Source of the DNA: Dalbergia cochinchinensis
Taxonomy: Eukaryota; Streptophyta; Magnoliopsida; Fabales; Fabaceae
Reading direction: 5' to 3'
NCBI GenBank assembly: GCA_031216125.1
Contig: CM062377.1
Location: forward strand, 45,882,773 to 45,946,772
Length of the DNA: 64,000 nt
Both the position numbers and the translations under genes were made by a program. This document shows, one piece after another, positions 11,798-24,538 of the stretch (positions are counted from its first letter, which is position 1; each line of letters begins with the position of its first letter). The notes beneath the pieces are model-generated. The model was not told the DNA's origin and ran no database searches. It worked only from the letters and a program-made list of their open reading frames with translations.

Positions 11798-14700
11798 TGT
11801 AACACCCTAATAGACCCGGACTCTATTAGCTGTTACCTATATTCTTTAATCAATTTTATTTTTAAATTAATGATAAGAAGATAGGGGTAATTTTTTTTTT
11901 ATACAAATCTACTTTTAAAAATTAAGCCTGAAATGTGAATGATATGTGCGCCATAGTTCCGATTTAATATAATTTCTAACATTGAAGTTTACTGAGCAGT
12001 AATATCATTGTTACCAACATGAGTTTACATAGTAGCACCTACACGAGTAAATACACTACTGGCTTTTGATACATCTCATAAAATAGTACATAGAAGAAAA
12101 TACAGCATACGAATAGCAATAGTGGAAAAGTAAAAATCTCTAGCATAGATTACTACAGAGGTGGTGGTAGTGGTTCTTAACCTATCAGATGTCTAATCTG
12201 AGGCTAGGCTAGTAGTGGTCTTTCTCCCTAGCTCCCCAGACTCCGTGCATCTTTACTCAGGGAAGCGAGACTTCCCCCTCCTCGAATAGTTGGGATCCAT
12301 CAGTATCTGGTGGTGACAACGAAAACATACATAGGAGTGAGAAATGCTGGATTTCTCAGTAGGAATTTCCACTTGGTATCGATCGTGTCATCATTGTCAC
12401 TCCAGCTACCTCGGGTTTGTTTACAAAGTGATGGATAGGTAAAGGTTCATTTATCAAGATTTTCGCAAACGTGATTAGCCGAGATAGAGTTACTTTTAAA
12501 CTATTCTTATTAGCAGAGTCATACATATCTAACTTAACTCATCAATTACAAGTCAACACATCACTTAATGATTTCATGCATCCTTTTTGTAATCATACAA
12601 GCATTTCTACTAGTAGTATTCATGCATGACACTTTATCCTCTTTCATTGACATGTCTCATAATTACTCACGGGATGAATACATCAATGCCTTAGACCACC
12701 CTAAAAGGGTAATGAGCTCATACCGTGGCCGTCGCCATAACCTTTTGGTTTTCTTTCCGTTGCTGTGATCTCAACGGTTTAGGGGGTTAAGCCATGAGTT
12801 TAGCTCAAGTCCACTTTTCCAGACTATCATTACTACTTTTTCAGGCTTTACTTTTATTCTCATTGAGTGAAAAATAATCATGCAATCATAAATAAATCAT
12901 GGTACAATCAATCATCCATTCTTATCATTTCATAACTCATCAATATATATTCATAATACTATATATCAGCTTGGATATCATAGAAACATTTCATACACAA
13001 TCTTATATCAAATAGTAGACATTTCATACTAAGTCTCATGGTAAAAATAGTATTCATGTTAAGCAGGTATTTAGCGGATAGACTTATATAAGATCTTATA
13101 TAGATTCACTTAGTCTTCTTTGTACACTTAATTTTTAATAATACATTAATGCACTTTAAAATATTATTAAATATTCTTTACATATTTTAAAGCTCCCCTA
13201 TGACTTTTATATATATATATATATTTCCTCTTGAAGATTATTACTACTTAAATATTTAAGTTTTCTTGCAAGACTTGAATCTTCTATTTCAATTTCTAAC
13301 ATCTTTTAGGAGAAAAATTTGTAGCTCTCTATATACTTGTTATCTCAGCCTAGAAAAGGTAGTTTTAGATTCCTAATTCATTAAGTTTTAGTGTAATTCA
13401 ACTGTAATCCGTGCACAGGAGGGTTCCCAGGAAAGAGAGGTGGGTCACAATGGACACGCTTAAATACCAAGTCTTTCCTTAGCCAGAACCGTTCCAAACT
13501 ACACTCTCACAAAGACAGTGTCCTTAAAATTTATTTCTCATTCTATATTTACGTGGTGCAAAGCATTATGTATAACATACATATATGTGTTTCTCTATGT
13601 GTTAGCTTTCCTAAGGAGTTGAAATCAGTCCATTTGGATTTTTATATAGTGAGTTACACTTATTTTTCTACTGCAAGGTCATATGTAGAGTTTCAATTTT
13701 TGGCTTAGCTTTGAAAATTTATATCTTGAGCTAGAGAACTCCGTTTTAGGTGATTCTTTTTGGAGAGTCTTCTATAATGAGTCTAGTTTATGATAAAAAT
13801 GTTTTTATTTCGGGATACTTCATATTTTATGATCATTACATTCCGAAGTGCCTGCTGCCAGAATCAACCAGAAATTCCAGCACCTACCATTTTTATGTCT
13901 TTAGTAATTTTTATTAAAAAAATCAAGTTTCACATACTATCTTTTTATGTTATATTTGAGTATGATAACATCATAGAAGTGCTAAGAACATAATAGAATA
14001 TATTGTGCTATCTAAAAATATATTTTACAAACAATCATTTAAAACTTTTGACAATAACTCAAGGTTGAGGCATTCTATCCATGGTTAGAAGCCAATAATG
14101 ATTGAGCAAATAAAGAAGAAACTCCTACCTCTTATGTAGGGTCTAAAAAAGAGTCCTTCTCTTCTTTCTTGAGTTTATGCAAGAGTCCTTGGAGTGGATG
14201 ACCCTCCTTGAATCTTAACTCTAGAACTTGAGTGCTTAAGAAAATATTTCTCACCAGAGTTAAAGATTGTAACTCTTATGAGAGCTAGTGAAGGTTTGAG
14301 TTTAGAATTTAAGTGTTTAAATAAGGTTTAGAGGATTAAGAGAAATCTTTGAAGAGGAGAACATAAGAAGAATGATAGAAAAAAAAAAGAAAGAAGGAGC
14401 ACTTAGGGAGTTTCTAAGGCTTGGAAACTAGTAAAAGTGTATGTATTTTACAAGAGCTAGAGAATATATCTCTTGCAAAGCATGGTAAGGCCTCTTTGTG
14501 TTTTGGAAATGTAAGGAATGGAAAAGAGTTTGAAGAGTATTTATAGTGGAAGGATCAAGACAAGAGACATTTAGAGAATTAATTCTTGTAGCATGATTTA
14601 TGGAAACATGTTGGAAAAACTTTGGATGAAAACACTCCATGTTTTATGCAAACATGTTGGCTTAATTTTGGGATGAAAATGCTCCATGTTTTATGCAAAA

Positions 14701-15298
14701 ATGTTGTTAGTGGAAAATTTCTAACCTTTAATGTATGTATGCATCATAGATTTACATCATGTGATCTTATGCTTTAATAAGTGTTTTTAATTTCTTTAGC
14801 ATGAGATTATCTATGTGCATGTATGTGATTAAGAATGGGTATGATGTATGTGGTTGAATTATTGTATTGTCATCTTAATTCAATGGCTTAGATTCATTCT
14901 TACCTAAAGGCAAATCTAGGGATTTGTGCAATGGCATTGTTGTAATTGGCATTGTAGTAATTTCTTTAACTAAGACAAGGATACTTTTGTAATTATACAA
15001 TGACAATGGTATTCTTGTAATTCTATTTACAGAGTAAGGGTATCTTTGTCATTTACTAATAAAGCAAGGGTAGTTTGGTAATTTCCTTTACATAGCAGGG
15101 GTATTTTCGTTATTTCTATTAAATGATGGCATTTTTGTAATTCTTTGCATTTTTCTCTAGAAATACTTGAATATTCTAATAATATTTGTTATGTTTCATA
15201 ATACTGGTCCAGGTTCTCTTAGCTTTTGCCCTATTTTATCTAATTGCTAATTAGCATTAATCGATATTTATCTTATTTATGAATTTAGGGATGTTACA
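11798..15298 (-). repeat. Element 2 5' LTR (family A)
   Basis: Near-identical to 3599-7099; visible differences are single substitutions and small indels (for example near 12260, 12773 and 13515). It would drive minus-strand transcription of gag-pol from the TATA box at 14538-14545. Confidence 0.93.
14538..14545 (-). promoter_or_regulatory. TATA box, LTR A (5' copy), promoter of element 2
   Basis: TATAAATA on the minus strand in the 5' LTR, so this copy would promote the element's genomic RNA. Confidence 0.78.
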
Positions 15299-15303
15299 GA
15301 TTT
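15299..15303. repeat. Target-site duplication GATTT, right of element 2
   Basis: Matches 3594-3598. The 5-bp length is typical of gypsy integrases. Confidence 0.95.
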
Positions 15304-15681
15304 CTTGGTCCGTTTGAAATCCTTACCAAAGTAGGACCTGTAGCCTACCGTATAGCCCTACCCCCGAGTCTATCCAACCTTCATGATGTTTTCCATGTCT
15401 ATCAATTAAGAAAGTATCAATCTGACCCGAGTCATGTACTAGAGCCAGAACATGTACAATTAAGAGATAACCTGACATTTAACTTACTACCCACGAGAAT
15501 CGTCGACCGAGGAGTTAAGCAGTTAAGGAACAAGACTGTACCCCTGGTCAAAGTAGCATGGGGACAGGGTAAAACCGAAGAACTTACATGGGAGCTGGAA
15601 TCAAACATGAAAGCACAATACCCCGAGTTGTTCTCAGGTAACGAATTTCCGTGGCGAAATTCTTTTTTAGGAGGGGAGTAA
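15304..15681 (+). pseudogene. Element 1 integrase C-terminus with chromodomain-like tail
   Basis: After the second GATTT copy the integrase frame of 1-3598 continues without a stop to TAA at 15679-15681. Visible segments are LGPFEIL, the conserved LSNLHDVFHV, LRKYQSDPSHV, then RIVDRGVKQLRNK and VKVAW...LTWELE...YPELF. The last part resembles the short group-II chromodomain of Tekay/Del elements, thought to guide integration toward particular chromatin (family knowledge). The coding end overlaps the polypurine tract, and the LTR begins one base after the stop codon. Confidence 0.88.
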
Positions 15682-16898
15682 TGTAACGCCCCAATTTTTA
15701 CTGTAATTTTTACTGTCATTAGAAATCACTCAATTACCGAATTACCATAGGTAATTATTACATAAGATTTGAGGCCGAACAATCCTCAATAAAGGAACAT
15801 AACATTAGAAGAGAGGTTAGGAACGATTCATGCGAGAGTCGCAAATCCCAAATTTCTGTACGTATAAAATGACCAAAATGCCCCTGAAGTTATTTTACTC
15901 AGAAAATGAGGATCGTGGGCCCCATCTATTCTCAAGGGGATATTTTGAGGATAATAAGGGGTTGTTTGTGTTATGTGTGTTAATAGAGCAGAAGGATCTC
16001 AATTTTGAGTTCCGACGCACGAAATGACCAAAACGCCCATGCAGCTGTTTTAACTTCGATGTGCGTGCCGACTGAGCCCGAACCTCACTAAAATGTTTTA
16101 AAATGTGTTTTTAAGCCATGATTAACCATTGGTTAAGCTCGGGTGGCCTCAGGCAGTTTTTAAGTGAAAGTATGATTTTGCCCCTATTTTTGGGCAGTTT
16201 TGCGAATTTCGGGATTTTTGATTAGATATCTTTGAAACCTAAGCAATATTAGGCTCAAATTAAAGCTTATTAAATTCTAAATATTAATCTAGAGTCAAAA
16301 TTATGTATTTAGATTGATTAGAACCCAAAATTGCTCAAAAACACCCAAATTGCTTACTAATTCACTTAAACCCTTAACCGTAAATTCTCTAAATTACATG
16401 AATACCTTGCCTACACCTAAATAATGCATGGAACATGTAACACCCTAATATTTAACTCAACATGCCTAGGACGCATTTAAGTTAATTATTAGTCATTACT
16501 CTTTTGTTCCAGTTTTTAACTCAAACTTCTTTAAAATACTTTAGTAAAAATATGGGTAAAATTTTTTTTTTGAACTTAAGTACCAAATCGTGAGCCGCGC
16601 ATACTAAATACCTAACGTCATTACCTTACCTGCGTAATAGAGATGTTAGAAACGAATATCAGGTAAATACAGAATACAACCATAACATAACATAACTCAA
16701 ATAATGATGGCATATCAATAACTGTATCATAATAGTGATGTCTTGTAATCTTAAGGACATCAATATATATCCATCAATAATATACAAACTGATAACTGAG
16801 ATACAATTACTCTAAGGGAAAAATATCCAAAAGGAAGTTATCTCCGTAGCTCCTCGTCCACTCTCAAGACAAATCACGAACTACACATTCATTCATGT

Positions 16899-19023
16899 CT
16901 GGAGACGACACGGAAAAGAAAAGGGATGAGAAACTTATACAAGAATCTCAGTAGGGCTTCCCGACTATAACACAAGTGTCATCGTCATCGTCCCGGGAAT
17001 CTCGGGTTTAATTATGAAAATGGTGAACATATATATAAGGTTCATTTATTAAGTTCTAAATATCATTAGCCGAGACCCGTATCTTTTAGCATGAATCTTA
17101 ATGTCATGAATGCAACATATTAATCATGGATGCATGTCAATATCATATACATAATATCATAAAATTCATAAAACAATGCATATGATATAAAGAACATCAT
17201 GATAATCATTCTTACAGGTGACTTAAACTTCTTTTTTCTCTTTTCCTTGGGGGCCGCCCTATAATTCTCTCTTTTCTCGAGAGTTCTAGGTTATGAGCTC
17301 ATACCTCACTAGTCGTCACTAGCGTATTCTTATCCCTTTTAATAAGATAAATTCCCGACTCTTAAGGTACGGGATAGGGGGCATTAGGATCACCTTTCAT
17401 AACCTTTAATTCGGGGAGTCCAAAGGATCACTTCCTATTTGGATCACCTCTCATAACCTTTAATTCGGGGAGTCTAGAGGATCATTTCCATGTGTCTTAT
17501 GTCACCTGTAATCTTGGCATGTTATATGGAGATGTAAACATGAATATCACAATTATAACTCATTGATTCATTATTTCATGTACATATCAATGAATCAAAC
17601 ATAATTATAACATGCCATAATGTAAATCGCATAAACATGCATCATATGTCATTGCAAATATCCATAAGCCATATAAATTTCAGCACATCAACTCATTCTT
17701 CACAAAACATCAATCACATTCATCTCATCATATTGTCAATATTTACGTTTAAGCCCCAAAGGGTCAAATCACAATTTCTCAAAGATTACGGGTCAAAACA
17801 TAATTACCCCATTTTAACATCTACTAATAAATTAAAGATCTCTAACATTAACCAATACAATTCAAGAGGCATATAACTATTAGAAACCATCAAAACTCAT
17901 CATAAAAACCTTTTAAGGCCATAAACCAAATTTCAATACATTTTAGGGGTCAAAGTGCAAAATCACTTGTTTTTAATATTTAACGATGACCGAAATTTCT
18001 AAAACTTTATATAAACTTCATAAATGGTATTTTGGACTTATGGACATATTCAACATCATTAGTAGCTTTAAATAAAATCATTTGGCTGAAATAACATAGT
18101 TGATAGTTCAAAACACAACTTTTTGCATTTTACAAAACGGCCCAAACTAACACTTGTTACTACCCTTTTATGCATCTATGGTACCAAAAATAATTTTTAC
18201 AATAACTATTAGCGATTTAAACTCATCTAAACATCCTAAATCAGTAACCTTTCCAGTTCTAAAGGATTAGATCAGAATACTACAATTTTAGCATTTGAAA
18301 TCATGAGAAAAACCGTATTCTTAATCCTTTATAATTTCTAGGTCTTTCAAAATTTCTTTGTACAAATTTAAAGACAAGATCATACCTAAAAATAAAGTAT
18401 ATCAAGCTTTAAATCAGAATTATATAAGTGCCAAAAATAAATAGATGAGAAGTGTCCATGATCAAAGTTGTCATTGAAGATAAAACAAGTAAATCTTGAA
18501 CTTTAGGATTTAAATGATAACTAGAATCATAAACTTATCTTGTAACCTTATTATTATCATTATAAGGTGATAACTTGGAAATATAAATATGAAATGCAAG
18601 GCTTAAAATATAAATATAAAGATGCAAATTCATTCTTAGGTATTTATGATTTAGGTGACAACTTGAAAGTAAATATGAATATGCAAGTTCATATTATTAT
18701 CTTTAAGAATTAAAGTGATAACTTGGAACATAAATATGATTATGTAAAGCTTGAAATATAAATATGATATGCAAGAACTTATAACATAAATACGGATGCA
18801 AGTTCATTTTTATGTCTTATTAAGCTTAAAACTCAAGACTTAGTAACTCCTTTAAAAATCTTTTGTCATCAAGAATTAAACCTTGGGCTTTAAAGGACAT
18901 TTAAATGATGGATTCACAACCACCACCATGATTCCTCATCATCAAGCCATAGTCATTATCAAATCACAAAAATCAAAAATATAAAGGAAGAACAAAAGAA
19001 AGAACATGAAATAAAATCCCTAC
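16899..19023 (-). other. Predicted LTR leader intron, LTR B (minus copy)
   Basis: Donor ACTTG|GTAGGGATT at 19023; acceptor GTGTCGTCTCCAG ending at 16899. The solo B LTR has the same pair at 45195 and 47183. The sequence after the acceptor lacks the reading frame seen in LTRs E, F, I and D. Confidence 0.45.
17387..17494. repeat. Twin 54-bp tandem repeat in LTR B
   Basis: Two copies starting at 17387 and 17441, each with GGATCACC and CATAACCTTTAATTCGGGGA. The pair also occurs at about 21357-21454, 46597-46694 and, more diverged, 32024-32120 in LTR F. Confidence 0.85.
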
Positions 19024-19404
19024 CAAGTTGTTTCTTTGTTAATTAGAGCAAGAGCTTGATCTTGTATGAGATATCAACGACACAAATCTGATCTTAGTGA
19101 TGATATATATTTGGCCAAGTGAAGATGAAATGGTGGGAGGATTTTTGTTGTGTTCTTGTGTTTGGATATGGAAAGTTTAGGTGCTTAGGGGTTGGTTTAT
19201 GGTATATATGTGTTTGTTTGAGCTTGGGAACTTGGATGGATATCAAGAATGGAGTCTCTTGGAGGTGGAGAAGGAAGAAGAAGAGAGCTTTGTATTTAGA
19301 GAGAGAAGAGAGGATTTTTGGCTAATTTTTGTGAGCAAGACTACAACCAAAAATGCAAATGGTAAGAATGAATGTTTGTGTGTGAATTGGGCTTGGAAAA
19401 CACA

Positions 19405-19412
19405 TATTTATA
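19405..19412 (-). promoter_or_regulatory. TATA box, LTR B (minus copy)
   Basis: TATAAATA on the minus strand, in CCCTATAAATATGTG, the same context as 44805-44812. Confidence 0.7.
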
Positions 19413-20583
19413 GGGATTTTGGGGGCTGAGGCAGCTGCATTAATGGCTATAATGGGGAGTATTTTTTCAATTTTTGTGAGTGGTAGGACATATATTTGAT
19501 GGGTATTTAATTTGTAATGGTTTAGAAATGATAAATTAGTGTAAGCGGCTTAACCATCAAGAGTTTAAAATTCCTCAAGACAAGATTAAATGGCCAACAC
19601 TTATAGTGGAAATTTTAGTGCTAATAATTTGAAATAATAAAACAAAAATAAATCTAAAATATATTTTATTTTTGAGAAAAAGAAATTGTTAGTGGAAAAG
19701 AAATTGATAAACTAAAGTAAGTGCTTAATAATCAAATATTTAAGGTGCTCCACTACAAAATTAAATGGCCAACATATGTAGTGGAATTTTTAGTGCAAAT
19801 AATCTGAAGTAATAAAAAATAAATAAATATAAAATATATTTTATTTTTAAGAAAAAGAAATTTAATACACTAATTTCCTATTATGTGTCTTAAGAACCCC
19901 TTTTTAATTAAGAAAGAAAAACAATCTTTTCTAAAATAATCTTATGCTTTAAAATTACCTCAAATAATTATTTTGACCCAAGATAAATAAATAAAATTAA
20001 TTTATCTTTAATTAGAGCCTAATATTGCCTATATTTATTTGATTACGTAAATAAGCTCATTTATTGTTAATTAGGGGTAAAATGGTAATTTCACACAAAA
20101 ACTCCCCGAAACCACCCGAACATTTTCAAATATCAAATTACACATATAATAAACATTTTGAACTCCTGGGCGATGACTAGGTTCAGAAATTACTTAATCT
20201 CGTGTTAAATTACCACAGGGGTATTTTGGTAATTTCACTTGCGGTAAAAAAAAATTGAAGTTAATATTTTCACATCTACAACACACATAATCCCCTTCAA
20301 ACATAAAACTAACCCCTTGAGGATAGCCTGGACTGGCCGTCCTTGATTTCGGGGCAAAAATAACGTTAGGGGCATTTTGGTCATTTGTACATTGAAAAAT
20401 TGAAAATCGCGATTTTTGCACATATTGCTATTTAATCACCATATAATGTTATTCTAATATCAAAATATCCTATTGAAGATGGCCTGGACCATTTTGGCCT
20501 CAAATCTTGTGTAGAAATGACCTAGGGGTATTTTGGTCATTTTGCATAGCAATAAAAATCGAGGCGTTAATATAGAATTAAAC

Positions 20584-22418
20584 CTTGGAAAGGTTACTGA
20601 TTTAGGATGTTTAGATGAGTTTAAATCGCTAATAGTTATTGTAAAAATTATTTTTGGTACCATAGATGCATAAAAGGGTAGTAACAAGTGTTAGTTTGGG
20701 CCGTTTTGCAAAATGCAGAAAGTTATGTTTTGAACTATCAACTATGTTATTTCAGCCAAATGATTTTATTTAAAGCTACTAATGATGTTGAATATGTCCA
20801 TAAGTCCAAAATACCATTTATGAAGTTTATATAAAGTTTTAGAAATTTCGGTCATCGTTAAATATTAAAAACAAGTGATTTTGCACTTTGACCCCTAAAA
20901 TGTATTGAAATTTGGTTTATGGCCTTAAAAGGTTTTTATGATGAGTTTTGATGGTTTCTAATAGTTATATGCCTCTTGAATTGTATTGGTTAATGTTAGA
21001 GATCTTTAATTTATTAGTAGATGTTAAAATGGGGTAATTATGTTTTGACCCGTAATCTTTGAGAAATTGTGATTTGACCCTTTGGGGCTTAAACGTAAAT
21101 ATTGACAATATGATGAGATGAATGTGATTGATGTTTTGTGAAGAATGAGTTGATGTGCTGAAATTTATATGGCTTATGGATATTTGCAATGACATATGAT
21201 GCATGTTTATGCGATTTACATTATGGCATGTTATAATTATGTTTGATTCATTGATATGTACATGAAATAATGAATCAATGAGTTATAATTGTGATATTCA
21301 TGTTTACATCTCCATATAACATGCCAAGATTACAGGTGACATAAGACACATGGAAATGATCCTCTAGACTCCCCAAATTAAAGGTTATGAGAGGTGATCC
21401 AAATAGGAAGTGATCCTTTGGACTCCCCGAATTAAAGGTTATGAAAGGTGATCCTAATGCCCCCTATCCCGTACCTTAAGAGTCGGGAATTTATCTTATC
21501 AAAAGGGATAAGATTACGCTAGTGACGACTAGTGAGGTATGAGCTCATAACCTAGAACTCTCGAGAAAAGAGAGAATTATAGGGCGGCCCCCAAGGAAAA
21601 GAGAAAAAAGAAGTTTAAGTCACTTGTAAGAATGATTATCATGATGTTCTTTATATCATATGCATTGTTTTATGAATTTTATGATATTATGTATATGATA
21701 TTGACATACATCCATGATTAATATGTTGCATTCATGACATTAAGATTCATGCTAAAAGATACGGGTCTCGGCTAATGATATTTAGAACTTAATAAATGAA
21801 CCTTATATATATGTTCACCATTTTCATAATTAAACCCGAGATTCCTGGGGACGATGATGATGACACTTGTGTTATAGTCGGGAAGCCCTACTGAGATTCT
21901 TGTATAAGTTTCTCATCCCTTTTCTTTTCCGTGTCGTCTCCATACATGAATGAAGGTGTAGTTCGTGATTTGTCTTGAGAGTGGACGTGGAGCTACGGAG
22001 ATAACTTCCTTTTGGATATTTTTCCCTTAGAGTAATTGTATCTCAGTTATCAGTTTGTATATTATTGATGGATATATATTGATGTCCTTAAGATTACAAG
22101 ACATCACTATTATGATACAGTTATTGATATGCCATCATTATTTGAGTTATGTTATGTTATGGTTGTATTCTGTATTTACCTGATATTCATTTCTAACATC
22201 TCTATTACGCAGGTAAGGTAATGACGTTATGTATTTAGTATGCGCGGCTCACGATTTGGTACTTAAGTTCAAAAAAAAATTTTTACCCATATTTTTACTA
22301 AAGTATTTTAAAGAAGTTTGAGTTAAAAACTGGAACAAAAGAGTAATGACTATTTACCTGATATTCGTTTCTAACATCTCTATTACTATTTATAACATAG
22401 CAATATTAGGGTGTTACA
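20584..22418 (+). repeat. Partial family B LTR, plus orientation (inverted partner)
   Basis: Matches the 3' part of the solo B LTR (from about 45815 onward) and the reverse complement of 16436-18256, so it forms a 1.8-kb inverted repeat with that arm. It ends GGGTGTTACA at 22418. Just before the end, a 36-bp block (22351-22386) repeats 22173-22208 in place of the expected LTR sequence, so the end is a patchwork. Confidence 0.85.
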
Positions 22419-22629
22419 TCTTGGTAATGCCTATTTAGTAATGACTAATTCATTTTACTCGTTCACGTTGTACTCGGCTTGCGTTTTCAATTATGTGTTT
22501 AAAAAAAAAATGGCTCGTAATTTCACTAAGTATTTTCAAATCATGAAGAAAGAACCAAAGCAAGGAGTAAAGTCTAGTCATTAATCAGATTCAACCTAGG
22601 TGTATCTGGTTAATTACTAAGGTGTTACA
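22419..22629 (+). repeat. Duplicate of the LTR E 3' end
   Basis: From about 22456 to 22629 the sequence repeats the last ~170 bp of LTR E (about 26020-26191), including the oligo-A run, CACTAAGTATTTTC and a terminal GGTGTTACA. The middle of LTR E then continues at 22630. About 37 bp at 22419-22455 are unassigned. Confidence 0.8.
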
Positions 22630-22636
22630 AATCTTC

Positions 22637-22644
22637 TATAAATA
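22637..22644 (+). promoter_or_regulatory. TATA box, LTR E
   Basis: TATAAATA in TTCTATAAATAGGC, about 180 bp upstream of the GTAGGG donor-like site. Confidence 0.75.
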
Positions 22645-23605
22645 GGCTTGCTTGAGTGGTCTTAGAATGCTTGGTTCATAACTAGTTTTTAGGAGCACCA
22701 AAAACTTTCTTTTTTCCTCCTTTTTGGCTGAATTCTTTCTTCAATTTTTCAAGGAGATTTTGTTTCATTTCACTTCAAGAAATCAAGTTCTCTTCCTCTT
22801 CTTCAACTCAGATTAGGTAGGGAGTAGTTTCTAAATTTATTTCTATGCTTTGAGGAGTTGTGTTTTTAGCTCAAAATGATAAAATTATGAACTTACCTTA
22901 GCTTTTCATTTCGATTTTCCTCTTCAATTTTTCTTTAACCAATTAAGCCATATGGGCTAGGTGGAACTAAGATGATGGCTTGATGATGAGGACCTTAAGG
23001 GTGGGTTGTAAATCCATCACAAGTTAGGCCTTTAAAGCTTGAAAATTTCACTTGATGCAAAACTTTAAAGAATAATACTTTATGATGCTAAAACAAAGAT
23101 TTTTAGTTTAGAACTTGAAAGATGTATTTTCCTCTTATGTTTTAATTCTTGTTAAGATATGTGTTGGGTTGAATTTATAATTCTTTTAAAGTCTTGAAGG
23201 AGCTCTAGTAAAGAAACAAAATGAATTTGCATCCATGATTAAGTTTATGCTTTGCATAACCATGTTTATCTTCTATGTCATCACTAAATTTTCAAGAATG
23301 AATAAATGAACTTGCATTTCTCATGTTTAAATTCCAAGCTTGTATTTCATGTTTATGTTTCAAGTCATCACTTAATCTTTCAAGATAATAAAGAGGTTAC
23401 ATCTCATATTTAATTTATGCTCTCACTATATTTTATAATGGCTAAAAGAATCAACGTATGGCATGTTTATTTTATGCCATCACCTAAAGATCCTAGAGTT
23501 CAAAGACTTGCCCATGTATCACAAGCAAAGAAATATGATTATTGGAGTTAAAGAATTTATTCTTTAAAAAGTCTTGAGATTGGAGCTTAAAAAGATGTAA
23601 TAATA

Positions 23606-23770
23606 ATTCTCTTCTCCCTCTACTGGTCCTGTGCGGACTACCGCCGCTCTGGTTTCTTAATATTCTCTTCTCCCTCTACTGGTCCTGTGTGGACTACCGC
23701 CGCTCCGGTTTCTTAATATTCTCTTCTCCCTCTACTGGTCCTGTGCGGATTATCGCCGCTCCAGTTTCTT
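23606..23770 (+). repeat. Tandem repeat, 3 copies of 56 bp
   Basis: Copies start at 23606, 23662 and 23718, each beginning ATTCTCTTCTCCCTCTACTG and containing a GC-rich core with CCGCCGCT. They differ by a few substitutions. They lie in the predicted intron of LTR E. Confidence 0.92.
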
Positions 23771-24432
23771 GTATCATGTTATATTTCAAGTTCTTGCATC
23801 ATGTTTAATTTTCACGTCATCACCTTAAATCTTAAAGATAAAGAAATGAAATTGCATATCATGTTTATAATTCCAAGCTATCACCTTATAAAGATAAGAT
23901 TAAAATAAGGTTGCATAGCATGTTTATAATTCTAAGATGTCACCTAAATCTCTAAAGCTCAAGACTTACTCCTTTTATCTTAAGTGAGAATTTTAATTGT
24001 GAAGATCCTCCCAAATTTGACAAAAGAACTGGTTTCTAAATGAGTTTTAAGGCTTTGCAAGGATTTTACGGGGAACTAGTATTTTATATGCACTTAAAAT
24101 ATGATTCTATGTAATTGCATGAGGTTCATGATTCGGCCACTGATCTGAGTTTAGTATCAATATGTGATAATGATTTGATATGTTTGAAGTTGTGATAATT
24201 ATGGTTTATTGTTAGGAGAATGATTCATAATTGGTTTAGTAACTAATTAGTTCTATAATTGATAATTCTATGTAAGGATTGGATGCTTATTAAGTACTTG
24301 ATATCATTGAATGATTTCCTGGCTTGCATGTTATAGTTGCTGTTGCAAATAATGAGAATGCTTATGCATGAAATATTCTTTATTATGTAAAATTTAACTT
24401 TGTTGCCAGAAGAAAGTGTATCATTGTAAAAG

Positions 24433-24538
24433 TGTAATTTGGAAAGGTTCTGGCTAAGAAAAGACTTAGTATTTAAGCGTGTCCATTGTGACCCACCTCT
24501 CTTTCCTGGGAATCTCCCATATGCATGATTACAGTTGA
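24433..24538 (+). repeat. Conserved LTR module, copy in LTR E
   Basis: About 100 bp, opposite in plus-strand orientation to the copies at 5189-5306 and 60429-60533, and therefore in the same orientation relative to each LTR's own direction. Core on this strand: GTGACCCACCTCTCTTTCC. Confidence 0.8.

Larger units (their letters stand above)
3599..15298 (-). mobile_element. Complete Tekay-type LTR retrotransposon (element 2) nested in element 1
   Basis: The element is 11.7 kb, with LTRs at 3599-7099 and 11798-15298 (both 3501 bp by my boundaries) that differ at only a few visible positions, which implies recent insertion. It is flanked by GATTT at 3594-3598 and 15299-15303. The coding strand is minus. 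The primer binding site, polypurine tract and one long gag-pol frame are all present. It is inserted opposite in direction to element 1, in the integrase gene. The gag-pol has in-frame stops but no frameshift. A solo LTR of the same family lies at 38221-41806. Confidence 0.95.
16436..20569 (-). repeat. Family B LTR, minus orientation, inserted in LTR E
   Basis: Begins TGTAACACCCTAATATTTAA and matches the reverse complement of the solo B LTR at 43649-47626 along its length. Its other edge is clipped at GAGGCGTTA, without the final CA. The base before it is the end of GAACA (16431-16435), but no matching duplication follows at 20570 or 22630, so this is not a clean insertion. TATA box at 19405-19412, predicted leader intron 19023-16899, twin 54-bp repeat at 17387-17494. 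Confidence 0.85.

Noticed and set aside
17637..17876. 79-codon frame with an identical translation at 21204-20965
   Set aside because: Identity comes from the inverted LTR B arms. The corresponding part of the solo B LTR does not keep the frame.
19119..19325. Trp- and Lys-rich frame, also at 45099-44893
   Set aside because: Antisense shadow of the pyrimidine-rich exon 1 leader of LTR B.
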